Source of the DNA: Bactericera cockerelli
Lineage: Eukaryota; Arthropoda; Insecta; Hemiptera; Triozidae
Reading direction: 5' to 3'
DNA length: 64,000 nt
NCBI GenBank assembly: GCA_024516035.1
Contig: CM044959.1
Location: forward strand, 16,127,441-16,191,440
The notes beneath the pieces were generated by a model that was not told the DNA's origin, made no database searches, and saw only the letters and a list, made by a program, of their open reading frames with translations. A program made the position numbers and the translations under genes. Positions within the stretch are counted from its first letter, which is position 1, and each line of letters opens with the position of its first letter. Shown in pieces: positions 1 to 13,700 of the stretch.

Positions 1-1256
1 AGGGATAGTACTAGAATCAAGGGTATAATCATAAAGAATGGGATTTTTAGATCGAGTAAAGGAAATGACATTACACTTGGATGAATTGACATGAAGAAGA
101 TTAGCTTGAAACCATTGATTAAGTGAGAGAAGAGCACTTTGCAAAATTTCGCAGTCAGACGTGGAACGAACAGATCGGAAAAGTTTGAGATCATCGCAGA
201 ACAAGAGATATTTTACATCGTGCAGTGACAGACAGTCTTGAACATCATTAATGAAAAGAAGAAACAAAACAGGACCCATATGAGATCCTTGAGGAACTCC
301 AGAACTTGCGAAGAAGGACTGGGATGTAGAAGAAGAAACACGAACCATGCACTTACGATTAGAGAGATAACTGGAGAACCAGAGAAGAAGAGAGCCTGAA
401 ATACCATAGCTAGAGAGTTTATTAAGAAGAATCCTGTGATTGACACGGTCGAAAGCCTTAGTTAAGTCAAGATATAGAGACTACACTTGGCTATTGACAG
501 ATATACTAGAAGAAATATAGTTTAAATAATTCAGAAGATTAGAAGAAACCGACTTGTTAGGCATGAATCCATGTTGATGTGGAATAATTAGACGAGTTAG
601 TTGAGGAAAGAGTTTTTGAAGAACAATGGATTCAAAGAGTTTTGGAATCGTAGAAAGAATAGATATATGTCGATAGCTAGTAATCAAGTTTTTGGGATTG
701 TCCTTCTTGGGAACAGGAGTTACATAAGAAATTTTCCATGAAGACGGGAAAGTACCTGAACTCAAGGATTCATTGAAGAGGAACCATAAAGGACCAGAAA
801 GCGTATGGGCACAATATTTGAGAAAAATGGGAGGGATGCCATCAGGGCCCATACCTTTATGAATACTAAGAGACTGGAGTTTATTGAGAACATCATTGAA
901 AGACAAATCACAAGAAGGAATGGAGTCACTAGATTCAAACTGAAATTCAGGAGAACAAAGAGGGACATTCATGAAGACAGAAGAAAAATGTTCTGCAAAT
1001 AGGTTAGCTGAAGAAAGAGAACATGATGATTTAAGATTGCCATACCTTAGAACTTTGGGAAGAGATGATCCACCTTTAAGATTTCTTTGGAATTTCCAAA
1101 AATAGCGAGGATTCTGATGGATACTATTACTTACAGAAGAAATATATGAAGAGTAACAGTTTTTAGCGGAAGACTTACACAAAGAACGAAGATGAGAAAA
1201 TTGGCGATAGAGGTTAGGATTACCGGAAGACTTATACAATAGGGTGGAGCGAAATC
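1..1256 (-). mobile_element. 5'-truncated non-LTR retrotransposon (jockey/CR1-like reverse transcriptase), runs off left edge
   Basis: On the minus strand one frame is open from about 1260 to the window edge except for a single in-frame TAG at 481-483. The translation has the pre-RT region, KGMGPDGIPPIFLK, the YRHISILSTIPKLFE block, then past the stop DLTKAFDRVNH, SGVPQGSHMGPVLF and FCDDLKLF, which takes the place of the usual YADD catalytic box. These are the ordered motifs of a LINE reverse transcriptase. The apurinic endonuclease domain that should lie upstream is absent because similarity stops at about 1256, the usual 5' truncation. The nonsense codon makes this copy inactive. The clade assignment is by motif impression only. 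Confidence 0.85.
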
Positions 1257-1269
1257 GCACTTTTATTTT

Positions 1270-1960
1270 TATTTTTTAATGGAATAGTGAAAAAAAGTTG
1301 TCTATTGGCGAGAAACTTCCAAATCTGTCATTAATTTTTTTCTAAAAAATCGGGAAGATGCGCCCCGAGCCCCGCCCACTTTTGCAAAATTGTCATTTAT
1401 AGACACTTTTCCTATGAATTTTCTAATTTTTTTAGTAATACTTTTTGAAATGGAATAGTTGTAAGTGTTTACTTAATAGAATGATCCATCATTATAAAAA
1501 TAAAAAATAGTCAATTTTAAATGGTAAGTCCCGCCCCAAATTTGTCCAAATCCAACAAAATTTTCTAAAATCAGCAAAAAAGACACATATCTGCCGAATT
1601 TTCTAATTTTTCTGGGACATTTTTCCGGAACAGAATAGAATTTAAATACAAAAACATACTATCCTCGTTTACTTAGATTAAAAAGTTTTATAAAATTTAC
1701 ACGTTAAGTACCGCCCCGAGCTGCACCAAGGCCGCCTAATATTCTAGTAATAAATAGGTATCTCTAGGCTCTCCACTAAGAGGATGGGCTCATGTACTGT
1801 GGTACACACAGACTTTTTTTCATTTTTCCAGGGTACTTTTACAGGACACAATATTACTGAAGTACTACTTTATACTCTTTTCGTACACTTGTAACAAAAA
1901 TTGACTCATATATCACATTCTTAGTGTCGCCCCAAGTTGGTGAATTCATTAGTATATTTT
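1270..1960. repeat. degenerate tandem repeat, unit about 180 bp, about four copies
   Basis: A CGCCCCRAR motif recurs near 1361, 1532, 1712 and 1928. Each is preceded by a GAATAG-type motif and a GAATTTTCTAATTTTT block. Spacings are about 171, 180 and 216 bases. The units have diverged strongly. There is no coding potential. It may be an old satellite or the tail of an unrecognised element. Confidence 0.45.
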
Positions 1961-2081
1961 TATATGCTACATGGCTAAAACACCCAAGTCATTACAATGA
2001 ATAAGAACAATATATTGATGAACGGAACATTTTCTTCATATTATGTATAATTAAAATGAAACATAAATAGTTAATAAAGGT

Positions 2082-2181
2082 NNNNNNNNNNNNNNNNNNN
2101 NNNNNNNNNNNNNNNNNNNNNNNNNNNNNNNNNNNNNNNNNNNNNNNNNNNNNNNNNNNNNNNNNNNNNNNNNNNNNNNNN
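2082..2181. other. assembly gap (100 N)
   Basis: Exactly 100 N bases, the conventional size for a gap of unknown length. Any reading frame crossing it is meaningless. Confidence 0.99.
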
Positions 2182-3150
2182 TTTACTTCACTGTAAGGGA
2201 AAGTAATCCCTTTATTAGAAAAACCTGGATGTAAGAAAAAAGAAAATTCCACGCGTTAGATTCGAACTTACAAATTCTTTCTTTGAGACACCCTATATTT
2301 TTTATGTTGGGTCATTTCTTTTCAATTTTTAAAACTCATTTCAAAGGAATGGTTTTTGCAGTGTTTAATTCCAGGATAAACGTTTTAAACATACCGACAC
2401 GTCCGACACCCGTTCAATTTATTTCAATTAGGAACAACGTGTAGATCGAGTTTTTGAAGTTAAAAAATTATGAGTTTTTAAATTAATTAAAGTCTAGTTT
2501 TTACCGAGTATTAATATGTCTGAAAATTTAACCATGCTTGGAGATAGAGAGATTGCATGGAGTAAAAGTTTAGTGGTGACGCCTTTTCGATGTTCTTGTT
2601 GTTTATATTGTTAACAACACTATTCATGGCAAGAAAAAAAAAGATAATTAAATCAAAGTAACTGCGGACCTTGAATTATTATTTTGGGAGTAAGTAGTTA
2701 ATTCTACAAAGTTCACCTTTCTAAAGTTCATTTTTATTCATCTTATCAATTTGGTGTTTCGAGAAGTGATAGCAGCATAACTTTGATAGCTGATAACCTT
2801 ATCTTTTTTATGTTTGCCTATATTGTTTTCTTTTACCTTTTAAAATACCTACATAATTATTTAGGTAGTATACATAAGACTGTAGAAACTACTGAACTAG
2901 CCTTTGTAAGTGCAGCAGTACTAATTTTGTAACCCACGTTATAATTTGTAATTCTGTATTTTGTAATTTATTTGCATTAATAACTGTACAAAATAGGTAA
3001 CACCTGTCTAATGCTATTACCCCATACCCCACACTAAGGGGATACAGTCCACTTGTTCTGTGGGATAGTAATACCAAATTAATTTACCTAATAGATTTGT
3101 AAAAAGTAACCACTATGCTAGGTCATTCCTTAAAGCTGTTTCACCTGACA
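2182..3150. other. AT-rich sequence with no recognised feature
   Basis: I see no exon with splice signals, RNA gene or repeat shared with the rest of the window. It probably lies in an upstream intron of the SLC7 gene that starts to be readable at 4779. Confidence 0.4.
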
Positions 3151-3151
3151 C

Positions 3152-3291
3152 TTAGGGCGGAATTAATAGACGTTTTTGTTATACCTCTGAGGGCTTAAGT
3201 ATGGATTTTGCGAATTGCTTAAAATTGGGTGGGGAAACATTAATGCTTAAATCCGAACTTGTGATCTCGATTTTGTCAATTAATTTCGCCC
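3152..3291. mobile_element. MITE family E, copy 1
   Basis: About 140 bp bounded by imperfect terminal inverted repeats of the form TTAGGGCGGAATTAATAGAC and its reverse complement. Internal sequence matches the other copies of this family (4678, 21994, 22140, 31079, 58900). No coding capacity, so non-autonomous. Confidence 0.75.
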
Positions 3292-3296
3292 AGGTA

Positions 3297-3490
3297 AATA
3301 ATAATAATATCACCTTATAAATACTGCCCGAATAGGACTATCAAGCCCCATTATTCCAGCAGTAAGCCCAAGACGAATCATTATGTGGTAAAAATACCAA
3401 ATGGGAGGATAACTTGTCATGTCCCGGCTAGGTTTCGAACCCGCGACCTCTGGATTCACAGAGTGCCGTCTTTACCACTGAGCTTTGAAC
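3297..3490 (-). mobile_element. tRNA-derived SINE family A, copy 1
   Basis: Minus-strand SINE. The right end reads as a tRNA-like head containing the B box GGTTTCGAACCCGCG in complement. It is followed by the family body (GTCTTGGGCTTACTGCTGG in the sense direction) and an ATT-repeat tail. Similar copies are at 4989, 9923, 32180, 35286, 43198, 59795 and 63075. Confidence 0.8.
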
Positions 3491-4677
3491 AAAATGAATT
3501 GTTGGGGAATCGAACCGTGGATATCCAACATCGCTTCTTTACTAGTCCATTTCCTCGATCTCTTTTCTTTCGTTGCTTGGTATCCACACCTGCGTAGGCC
3601 TCTTGGTATTCTTGGTGTATTTCAACAAACATTAACAACATTCGTTTTCCAGGTAGGCCGGCAGATGATCCACTTATCCTTCATCCTAAAAGATTAAATT
3701 CAAATAATGGCCTTTTTTAAGGTCTTCTGAATCTAATCTTTTTCCTCTATTTTTCAAAGACCTGAACGGTTTATGTCTAGTAAGTTAACAGGCTGCATAG
3801 CCTCTGTAGATAGGGCTCTGATACCACCTCGAGTCAACTGGTTCTAGTTGGAATTCTACTCACACTGGGTAAGTTACAAGATAGTCTCAAATATTTTTTT
3901 TATCTGGGTAAGTTACAAGACAGTCTGAATTTTTTTTTTCTTCAGTATTGTTTTAATGAAGCAATTTTGTTGGCTCCACTTACAAGAACAAAGATAAAAA
4001 ATGTTGTGAAAGTGTAAATGAAAAAAATAGATTAGAATGCACCTATTGAAAAAGGCATAAAAAAAGCACAAAAAATTATACATAATAATTATATCGATTG
4101 GATAAACTCATAGTTAGTTATTAACAAAAATAATAAAATTTGTATTAATCCTACTATCTCCGTACATAGTACTTTATAGTGAGAGGATTTCATTGCTAGA
4201 TCCAATTGAGATGAATAATAATTGAAAAGAGCATAGCTGCAATAATTGTTGTTCTAGACATAACAATGTAGTGTAGATACATGCATACAAATTGGCTACG
4301 ATAGGTACTCAAATTAATACCTCACGAAACAGAATTTAAACGAATCGAGCGAACTAATAGGGATATTATAAAGTTTCTACCTTATGAGCAAAATATTAAT
4401 TCAATACAGAAATTTAGGACAACCTAGAATAACACGAATAATTATAATCATTCGTTATAGCTTACAGTTATTTGCAACTATTTTGAGGTCCAAATCGATT
4501 AATTATGAAGTAAGAATATAGCTACACAGTCATTGAAACATATGATCATAATTATGTCCTTTGGTTTAATGATTTAGCTTCACATAATTCTGTCCCTATA
4601 GTTTTTTTTTCCATCTATGAGGTATATGATTACTTGATTAGCCCTTTTTTAAAAGACCAGCCATATTAATTCAGTAT
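3491..4677. other. AT-rich intronic sequence, no gene seen
   Basis: It contains a short direct repeat (CTGGGTAAGTTACAAGA at about 3868 and 3905), but no exon or RNA gene that I can support. It lies upstream of the first readable SLC7 exon. Confidence 0.4.
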
Positions 4678-4749
4678 TGTGTAAGATAGGGAAATTCGAC
4701 GCTAAGCAATGACTTAAGTTATCGATTTTGTCTATTAATTTCGCCCTTA
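4678..4749. mobile_element. MITE family E, copy 2 (right half only)
   Basis: It matches the right half of the family E MITE, ending TCTATTAATTTCGCCCTTA. The left half is missing. It ends 29 bases before the SLC7 exon acceptor at 4778. Confidence 0.65.
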
Positions 4750-4778
4750 ATTTTCTAATCTAACATCTCTTGCTGCAG

Positions 4779-7700
4779 GCATCATCACGTTCATCAACTT
4801 CATGAGTGTGAAACTCTACGTGAAGATCCAGAACCTTTTCTCCAGTTTGAAGGTGTTAGCCAGCTCGGTCATAGTACTAGGGGGACTCTGGTATATCTAT
4901 CAAGGTGAGGAATATGTATTGGAACCAGCTGGTCATCCAGCCACCTATCTCACGCTACCTTACAGAGATATTAACAGCTACCATATATAATAATAATAAT
5001 ATCGCCTTATTTATTCTGCCCGATTAGGACTATTAAGTTCTAATTCCAGCAGTAAGCCCAAGACGTATTATTATGTGGTGAAAATCCCACATGGGAGGAC
5101 AACTGGTCATGTCCCGGCTGGAATTCGAACCCGTAACCTCTGGATGACCAGGTGGACACCTTGACCACTGAGCTACCGGGACAGAGAAAAATATTCCAAA
5201 TAGCTGGTACCTAATTCATCCTCTGGTGCGGGAAGGAATCCCGCTTCGGCTAGTTCAGCCAGCCCATCCTACACTACAAGCAACCTTTAGCATCGCGATC
5301 TGACTATAGCTGATTTTTTTCTGCATTCACTTTTTTTATAGTATTGTTCTAACGAAGCAATTTCGTTAGCTCCACTTACTCGATCAATTCTAGTAAAGGA
5401 CTTCCATTGAAGTCATATTCCTTTCACTGTGAATTTCACAGGTAAAACCGAGCACTTGCAAAATGGGTTTGAAGGCTCCACTCTCTCGCCAAACAACATT
5501 GTGATCGCCCTATACAGCGGACTCTGGGCTTATGATGGATGGTAAGTTGGTAAGCTAGTCCTACATCAGAGCGCGCGATTAGATCATTGGTTAGCACTCG
5601 CTTGCCATGCGGAAGGTCCCAAGTTCGATCCCCCGTGCTGACAAAAAATTGTATTCTTAATTTTGTTACAAAATTGTAACAAACAATTTTGACCCAGCAA
5701 ATAATTGGGAAGTATTGTGTCACTTCTCGCCCATCAGAGGGCAGGCATATTATGGGATGGGCAGGCTACAACACAGACCACAAGCGTCTACAGTAGCTCC
5801 TGTTTCATTGCTACGAAATAAAAAAGCGGCTCCGAAACACTCATCTTTTTTAATACATAGATTTAAAATGTTTGCCCGATACAAGGTCACAGCTTTGTGA
5901 CTCTTAGTATGGAATGAAGACCCCGATAAGAATAAGAAGAAAAAAGAAATACCGTGTAAAATTCTAAAAATGTAATACTGAATGTAAAAAATGTCATGAA
6001 ATAATAGGTCTTAACTTGACTTAAAGAGAAATGAAATCTATTACTAAAAAAAGAAAAGTTTTTTTTGTTTACTTCGTTTGAGGTTGTTGTTGTTGTTGTT
6101 ATAGCCGGCTTGGCTACAGCTGGAGGGGGGAATGATGGTCTCCAGCCAACTTTTTTTCAACGTTGGCTCGTCCTGAACCACTTATTTCTTTGTGTGATCG
6201 AGAAAACTGCAAGCTCTCCTGGCTTGTCCGTTCTCTGTTTACAGTCCTCTAGCGAGATGTTTGAGGTGTGTTTTTATAGCTACGGCTTAGAAAGCTCCCC
6301 AAAATTTTATGAAATACCAAATTAAATCCTAAAGTTATTTTTTTTCAAGGGAGGTCGATTTTCTCGACAGTTTGATATGACTATTGTTTAAAAATGTGAT
6401 TTCAGGTCGTCAGTAACTGCCGTTGCTGAAGAAATCAAGAAGCCCGGGGTGTAAGTATGAGATCCTTTCTACAGTTTTTTTATTTATTTATTTAAAGAGT
6501 GTTTCACAGCCGTTTTTATTTCGTAGCCATGAAACAGGAGCTACTGTAGACGCTTGTGGTCTGTGTTGTAACCTACCCATCCCGTAGTTTGCCTCTTGCC
6601 TCCCCTCTGATGGGCGAGAAGTGACACAAAACTTCCCAATTAGGTGCTGGTTCAGCATGAGTATATTACTTATAACACTTCACCCAAATTAAAGGTATTT
6701 GACTATTTGATTTATACCACGTAAAAAAAAAAAAAAAATTCTTTATTTTTCTTCAACATTTATCTGTCTAAAATGAAAAGGTATTTATCTACTAAATTTT
6801 AGGCGTGAACTGGGATGAGGATTTCCCGGTCCGTATTATTTCACCGTGCTAACAACTCGGTTACTGTGGTTGGTTTCTTTTTTACTTTTCTTATCCTATA
6901 GAAAGGAAAGTAAGGAATTGTTTAAGTGTATACTGCATAATCTGTTAAGCATTAAAGGGTTTAATTTTTTGTAACCATTATCCGTCCACTTTCCTTGACA
7001 CAGGTCGCAACCCTCGTCTTCTTGTATGGTTTCGTTATATTTGTTTCTAATTTATGTACCTGAAGATTACAACTTAATAGGATTGTGTTCTGTAAACACA
7101 CACACCCCCGCACTTGAAGGTGTTCAAAATAATAGATTTGTAAGATTTGGTAGTCACCGTGGCTGAGTGAGTTAGCGCGCTAGGCAGTGCACGCATGGTG
7201 ATCTGGGTTCGATCCCCGGCGTGGTAGGAATTTTCTGTTCTGTACTTGGGTGTTCGGGGTCCACTCATACCTCGTGAGGAAAAATGAGTAGCTGCTTTAA
7301 TGTAAGCAGCGACCAGTGGCGGTATCATAGGCAAAAAATATTATACAAGATATTGTATATTAAAATGGTAAAGTGTTATGATTCTGCGCTACCCACTAAA
7401 ATTGTGACATAATAACAAACTTTGTGACAGATAAAAAGCATTATTGTTATTATTTGCTTTGCTCTCTTTGGACAGAGAACAGGTTCAACTGATGTTAAAA
7501 AGGGTATTTTTTAATTTAACACCTACAATTTTTTCCCCCTCAGAAATATTCCTCGAAGTATTCTGATCGGAGTGCCCCTAGTCACTGGTCTCTATGTGTT
7601 CATGAATCTCTCCTACATGACTGTACTCAGTATTCCAGATATGATATCCTCCCCTGCCGTAGCTGTGGTAAGTAGCTGAGGAGTGGACTCTGCATCAAGA

Positions 7701-10700
7701 AGTTGATGTTCGAGACCTAAAAAATCCCTAAAAAATGAGATCCCTAAAAGATGAGAGAAGAAATGAGATTTTGCCATTCCTAAAAAATAAGAGAAAAAAT
7801 AATTGAAAAGACACGTTGGGTTTATTGACTAATATCAAATTTCAACTGTGGGGCTATAACCAATATCAAGAGATTTTGTTCGGAGGCACACAAATAGCTG
7901 ATACTTACATGAGGGTTTTGGGGGCTTCAAATCATGGGTTCTTGGGGCTTCAAATCATGTGTTTTCTCATTGAAATGGAGCTGGATGCATCTAAATTTTA
8001 TTCCAAAACATTAACTTCCTCCTGAAACGTTCTAATCTTCTATAAGAATTATAAAATAATAATATTATGTGGTCACTGGGTGATATCCAAACTCTTAAAG
8101 CCTTAAGAATGTATGGGCTGGGCTATTTTAGCCACCAAATAAATCATTTTACATTATTATTTTTAAGGCCCAAGATAGACAGTTGGAAGCTTTACAACCC
8201 TCAGCATTGGAGACACATGAGCAATGCTGAAATCATGGTTTCATCAAGATGATTATAATAATCATAAAAATCCTAGCTTAACCATAAAGCTTATCTACAA
8301 TATCCATAATCATAACACTGTATTATAATGTTATTGGGTGTATGTCAAATTTCATTGTAATTGACATACATCTGTTTTGTATTGCACTTAAAAGTAAATA
8401 AATAAATTAAATTAAAAAATCTATTTCCATATTTCAGGCATTCAGTGAAAGAGTCCTGGGTCCCTTCCAGTTCATTGTGCCTCTAGGTGTGGTTCTAGCC
8501 ACGTTCGGGTGTGCCCTGAGCGTTCAGTTCGGAGTGACCAGGTAATACAAGACATAAAAAACACGATGAAAAAAATATCCAGCGAAAACGCCATGCTTTT
8601 TATCCTACAAAATAGCAAAGTATTTAAAATTAAACAGGAACTATTAATAATTAGAAAACTCTGCATTTCAAAACATAATGTTTTGGTGAAATAATTATTA
8701 GTACTATAATAATTTATTTAGAAAAGTTCGATTATATCAATTTCTATAAATTATTTTTATGAGTATTAAATTCTAGAATAGATTCTAGTGCAAAAATCTT
8801 GCATCGTCCGGGAATCGAACCCGGGTCGCCCGCGTGGCAGGCGAGCATTCTACCACTGAACCAACGATGCTTGGAAATACGTGAGCGATTATAGTTCATC
8901 TCAACGCGGCGCGGGGCAACTGTGAACGATAAACTATTTTTATCACTTTCACATTGCTTGTTCAACACGTTGACTGATATGCGTGAAGTAAACACATTCA
9001 GTGCACTGCTTGAGAGAACACTAAAAACTATAAATTTATTTTTACTTCAAGATATTAAAGCTTTTTTAAGAAAAAAAGAATAAAGCCGGAATGCCATGAA
9101 TTTTAATACTACATATTGATTTTAATGAGAAAAAAAAAGATATATATTACTTCTTTTATGTTTAATATAAAAATTATTATATCTTGGTTTATACATATAC
9201 TTGAAATTTATTTTAATTATTTATTTTCTGTATGGTTCTTGGATAGAAAACATCATTCTAATTTGATTTCCCATCAGGTGCATGAATTTTTCCTGATTAA
9301 TTTGAGTTTGTGACCACATAATAATAAGAGGGTTATGTGGTAGAAAATGCTTTTAACATTAACCTCGTCTGGTGTTACCTTCCACTAACGAGTTTTATTA
9401 TTATTATATCGTCCCCCAGACTGTGTTATGCTGCCGGAAGAGAGGGACACATGTTGCAGGCCTTCTCATATGTTCATGTGAAGCGTCTTACTCCAGCCCC
9501 TGCGGTTCTCTTTCAGGTAAACTTTTGAATACTTAAGCTGTATTTACCTAAGTGGATTCAAATGGAATAAAATGAACGAAATGGAAGCAAGTCATTTTTC
9601 TTTTGGAAGAAAATTCTTGCTTCCAGTTCTTTTATAGGTTAAGTCCATTGTTTATCTTTAAAAGTACACATTTTTCTTTCACGGAGAGTGGGGAAGCTAA
9701 ACTGGAAATATTTTAAATAAAATGGAAATACCAAACCTGGAAAAAAAATTATCCAAAAGAAAAATACCCCTTTATTTTCCTCTTCTCTCCATGTTTTATG
9801 ATTCTGTACCATATTTTTACTATCTTCTAAGTTGCCTAATCCGTCAGTATAAATAAATATCTAAACTCTAATGTTATTTTGAAATTCATAGTGGGGTCTA
9901 TTTCTTGTCATTAAAAAATATCAGTCCCAATAGCTCAGAAAAATATAGTCAAGGTGTCTGTTTGGTAATCCAGAGGTTGTGGGTTTGAAACCCAGCTGGG
10001 ACATGACAAGTTATTCTCCCTATTGGGGATTTAACTAGGTATGTAATAATACATCTAGGGCTTTTTTAAAGGTAACTGTGCCCCGGAACAGCTTTTGCAT
10101 TACTTCAAGGCACTTTACCTTTACATCCATGCCATTCCGGAAACGGAAAATTTCGGTCAGAAATTTTCGCTCCGGCCGGGATTCGAACCCGCAACCTCCG
10201 GGTCTGTAACCAATGCTCCTAACCACTGAGCCACGGAAGTCGGTTCACTGCTGGAATAATGGGAACTCATTAGTGCTAATGAGGAAGTGTAAATGAGACA
10301 ATATTATTATTATTATTATTCCTTCTTGTCCCAGGGTTTCCTTACCTGTTTCTGCATCCTGGCAGGAGACATCATCACCCTGATAGAATTCGCTAGTTTC
10401 CTCTGCTGGATATTCTACGGTATGGCCATGGGGGCTCTCATCCTACTCCGATATACCAAGCCTGATGTGCCACGACCCTACAAGGTGAGACTGGAAGTTT
10501 TCTAACATTGAGGTGTATGTTATTTTAAATCCCTACGTTTTTAATTGCCAAACTGATGGTAGAAAGGCACGACAAACTGTCTAGCTAATCATATCTCCCC
10601 TTGGCATTATCCCTTCACAAAAAATTGTTTTTCTTTTCTTGTATAAATATTCTATTAGATTGTGAATTTATTTAGAAAAGTTTGATTGAAAATGTTTCAT

Positions 10701-13700
10701 AATAATAATATTCTTACCAAGGCAGATTAGAGCCAGAATACCAGCAGAACATTGGTTGATTTGGAACCTTGATGGTCAATAACTTGTGTCGTTTTTTCCC
10801 CTTAATTTTTTATCTTCTTCATTAATACCCAGACAGCACAGTCAACTGGATGTATACCATACTGTTAGGTGGAAAAAGTCTACTTGCCCACCTGGAAATC
10901 AGCTGGAGATTTCCACCTTCCACCTGACCTCCACCTGGAAATCAACTGGAAATGAACTGGAAAGTAACCCAACTTTTAACTGGAAGTCAGTTGCCCAAAG
11001 TCAACTGGATTTGTTCCACTTATTTCCAGCTACTTGTAGCGCTCTCTAGTGGATGGGTAGTAACTCACTACCACAATGTTGACATACCTATTTACCTATA
11101 CTGTACATTATACTACATAATAATCAAATGCTACGCTCTTGGTTTTGAGGTCGTGGGTTCGAATCCTGTTGCGTTACGACGGCAATCTTAAAATAATTTT
11201 TAGATTGTGTATGGGGGTCTTATTCTTTTTCCCGCCCGTATTTTAGGATGTATCAAAGCTATAGTCGATTCTGATTGGTCGGGAAGTTTCTCTAGAGTTC
11301 TTGGTGGGAAAATGTGGAAATATAGTCAGAATGTTAGTTTTTTCCAGTAGATTTCAAGATTAAGATAGCTTTTCCTTTTGTATGAACTCTGTAATGTGTG
11401 TAAATAAAGAATATTCCCATTAATGTGTAAATAGAAATCAACTGCGTTGGTCATTTTCCAACATTTGGCGACCGTGACAAGACCTGGCATGACAAACTAA
11501 AGTACCAGTTTGGCATGCAGGAAATCTCAACACCAGTTACTGTATTACTGTAAGTACTTAGGACAGCACTATTATGACTGAATTAAGCAATTTAAGAAGG
11601 CAGAGAGGATATCTCAGAACATCTTTAACTAAAACACAGAAGAAGATTGAACTAGAAACAGACACTAGCATACTGTCTGGGCTGATAGAATGTATGAGGG
11701 CCAGGTATGAAGAGCTGACCATAAAGGATAATGATATCCTAAATCTGTTGTCAAAAGATAAAGATGTGTCTGAGATTGAACTTGAAACAGAGCAGGAAGA
11801 TGTCGACAGATTTACCACCATGTTCTACCAATGTAGAAATCTGGTTGAGAGTAAGATTCAGAGTAGTCAGACAGTACATACACCAGATGATCAAAATGGT
11901 AGTTTTGTATCAGCTAATGGAAGTAATATAGCTCAGTATCAGTGCAAACTTCCCATATTGAAGCTGAAAGAGTTTAGTGGTAATTTGAAAGATTGGCTTC
12001 CTTTCTGGTCTCAATTTGAAAAAATTGATAGTGACCCCAAGTTGAGCCCTAGTGATAAATTAGGCTACCTCACTATGTGTATGTCAGCAGGACCAGCTAA
12101 AGAATTAGTGAATAGCTATCCAGCTACTGCAGCCATGTACCCAGAAGTGATTATAGCCCTGAAAGCTAGGTACGGTAGGCCTGATTTACTGACAGAGTTT
12201 TACATCAGAGAGCTGCTAAAACTAGTTATTCAAAACGCAAAAGCCAAGTTACCAGTAGTAGAGTTATATGACAAATTACAATGTCATTTGAGAAATTTAG
12301 ACACACTTGGCGTGACCTCTGAGAACTGTGCTTCAATACTTATGCCACTAGTTTCATCCTGTCTACCGGAAGAATTATTGCAGATATGGGAAAGAAGGAG
12401 TGTTTCTTCAGTGTCAGCCGCTCAACCTACATCCAAGGACTACCTGGACAATTTGATGGCATTCCTGAGATCTGAAGTGGAAGGCGTACAGAAATTGGAG
12501 CTAGCTAGATCCGGTTTTGGTTTGATGGAACCCCAGCGTACTACCCCAGCCAAGACTATGTATAGGAGACAAGACAGACATAGTGAGTCCGTACCAACTG
12601 CCACAGGTTTAATAAATACCTCTAATAAAAGTAAGCATTCATGTTTATTTTGTTCTAGTGAATCTCACAAAGCACAAGACTGTAATAAAGCCAAAAGTAT
12701 GTCTTTGACTGAACGTCAAAACTGTGTAAAAAATAATCATGCTTGTTTTGGTTGTTTAAAATTAGGACACATTGTTTCTCGTTGCCAGAGTAAACCAAAA
12801 TGTTCAATATGTAAGAAGGGTCATTTTGAATTGCTATGCAACAATAGTAGCGCTGTAGATAGTACTGGCCACAACAATTGTAGCAGTTTAACAGCGTCAG
12901 TTGGTCAATGCAGTGTCCTGATGCAAACATTGTTGGTCAATATTGTAGGACCTCAGGGGCGTACTAGAAAAGCAAGAGCTCTCATTGACACAGGCTCACA
13001 ACGCTCATATTTATTGTCTAGCACTGCTAAAGAAATTGATTATTTGCCAGTACGTACAGAAACCGTACAACATGCATTGTTTGGTGGTGATATTTCTAAT
13101 GCTGTGGAACACAAAGTGTACAAACTACATTTATCTTATAATAATTACAGATGTGATTTTGATGTATTAGATCAAGAAAAGATCTGTAGTACCATCCCGA
13201 CAGTTCCCAAAGGCCCCTGGTTCACTGAGCTCAAGAAGAGAGGAATTGTTATTGAAGATACTGGATCCTGCCATGATATCGAAATCCTCATTGGCTCAGA
13301 TGTGGCTGGGAGACTGTATACCGGAGAGATGGTTGAACTGGAGTCCAAGTTAGTAGCTATGAAAACTCACCTTGGATGGACATTATCTGGTAAGGTACCA
13401 GGGATAACTAAAGATAAGCAGAATTTAGCTATGTTGGTAACCTCACTGTTGATTAAAGATGGTAACATTTCAGATTTATGGTCACTAGATGTGTTGGGAA
13501 TAACTGATCCTACTGAAAGAACCTTAAAATCTGACATTGATAAAGCTACAAAAGACCACTTTATTTCAACAGTGAAAGTTAATAAAGAAGGTAGATATGA
13601 AGTTCGTTTACCTTTTGTCAGTAATCATCCCCCACTATCAGAAAATTATCAATTGGCTCAGAAGAGATTACAATCGACAATTAAGAGGCTGAAGAATGAT

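Noticed and set aside
5110..5182. tRNA gene at the SINE A head (and similar heads at 7150, 28400, 41999)
   Set aside because: Heads are fused to conserved SINE bodies, stems are imperfect and there is no Pol III terminator after the tRNA part.
11558..11821. Minus-strand frames inside the BEL/Pao gag-pol (several of 60-144 residues)
   Set aside because: They are shadows of the long plus-strand polyprotein.
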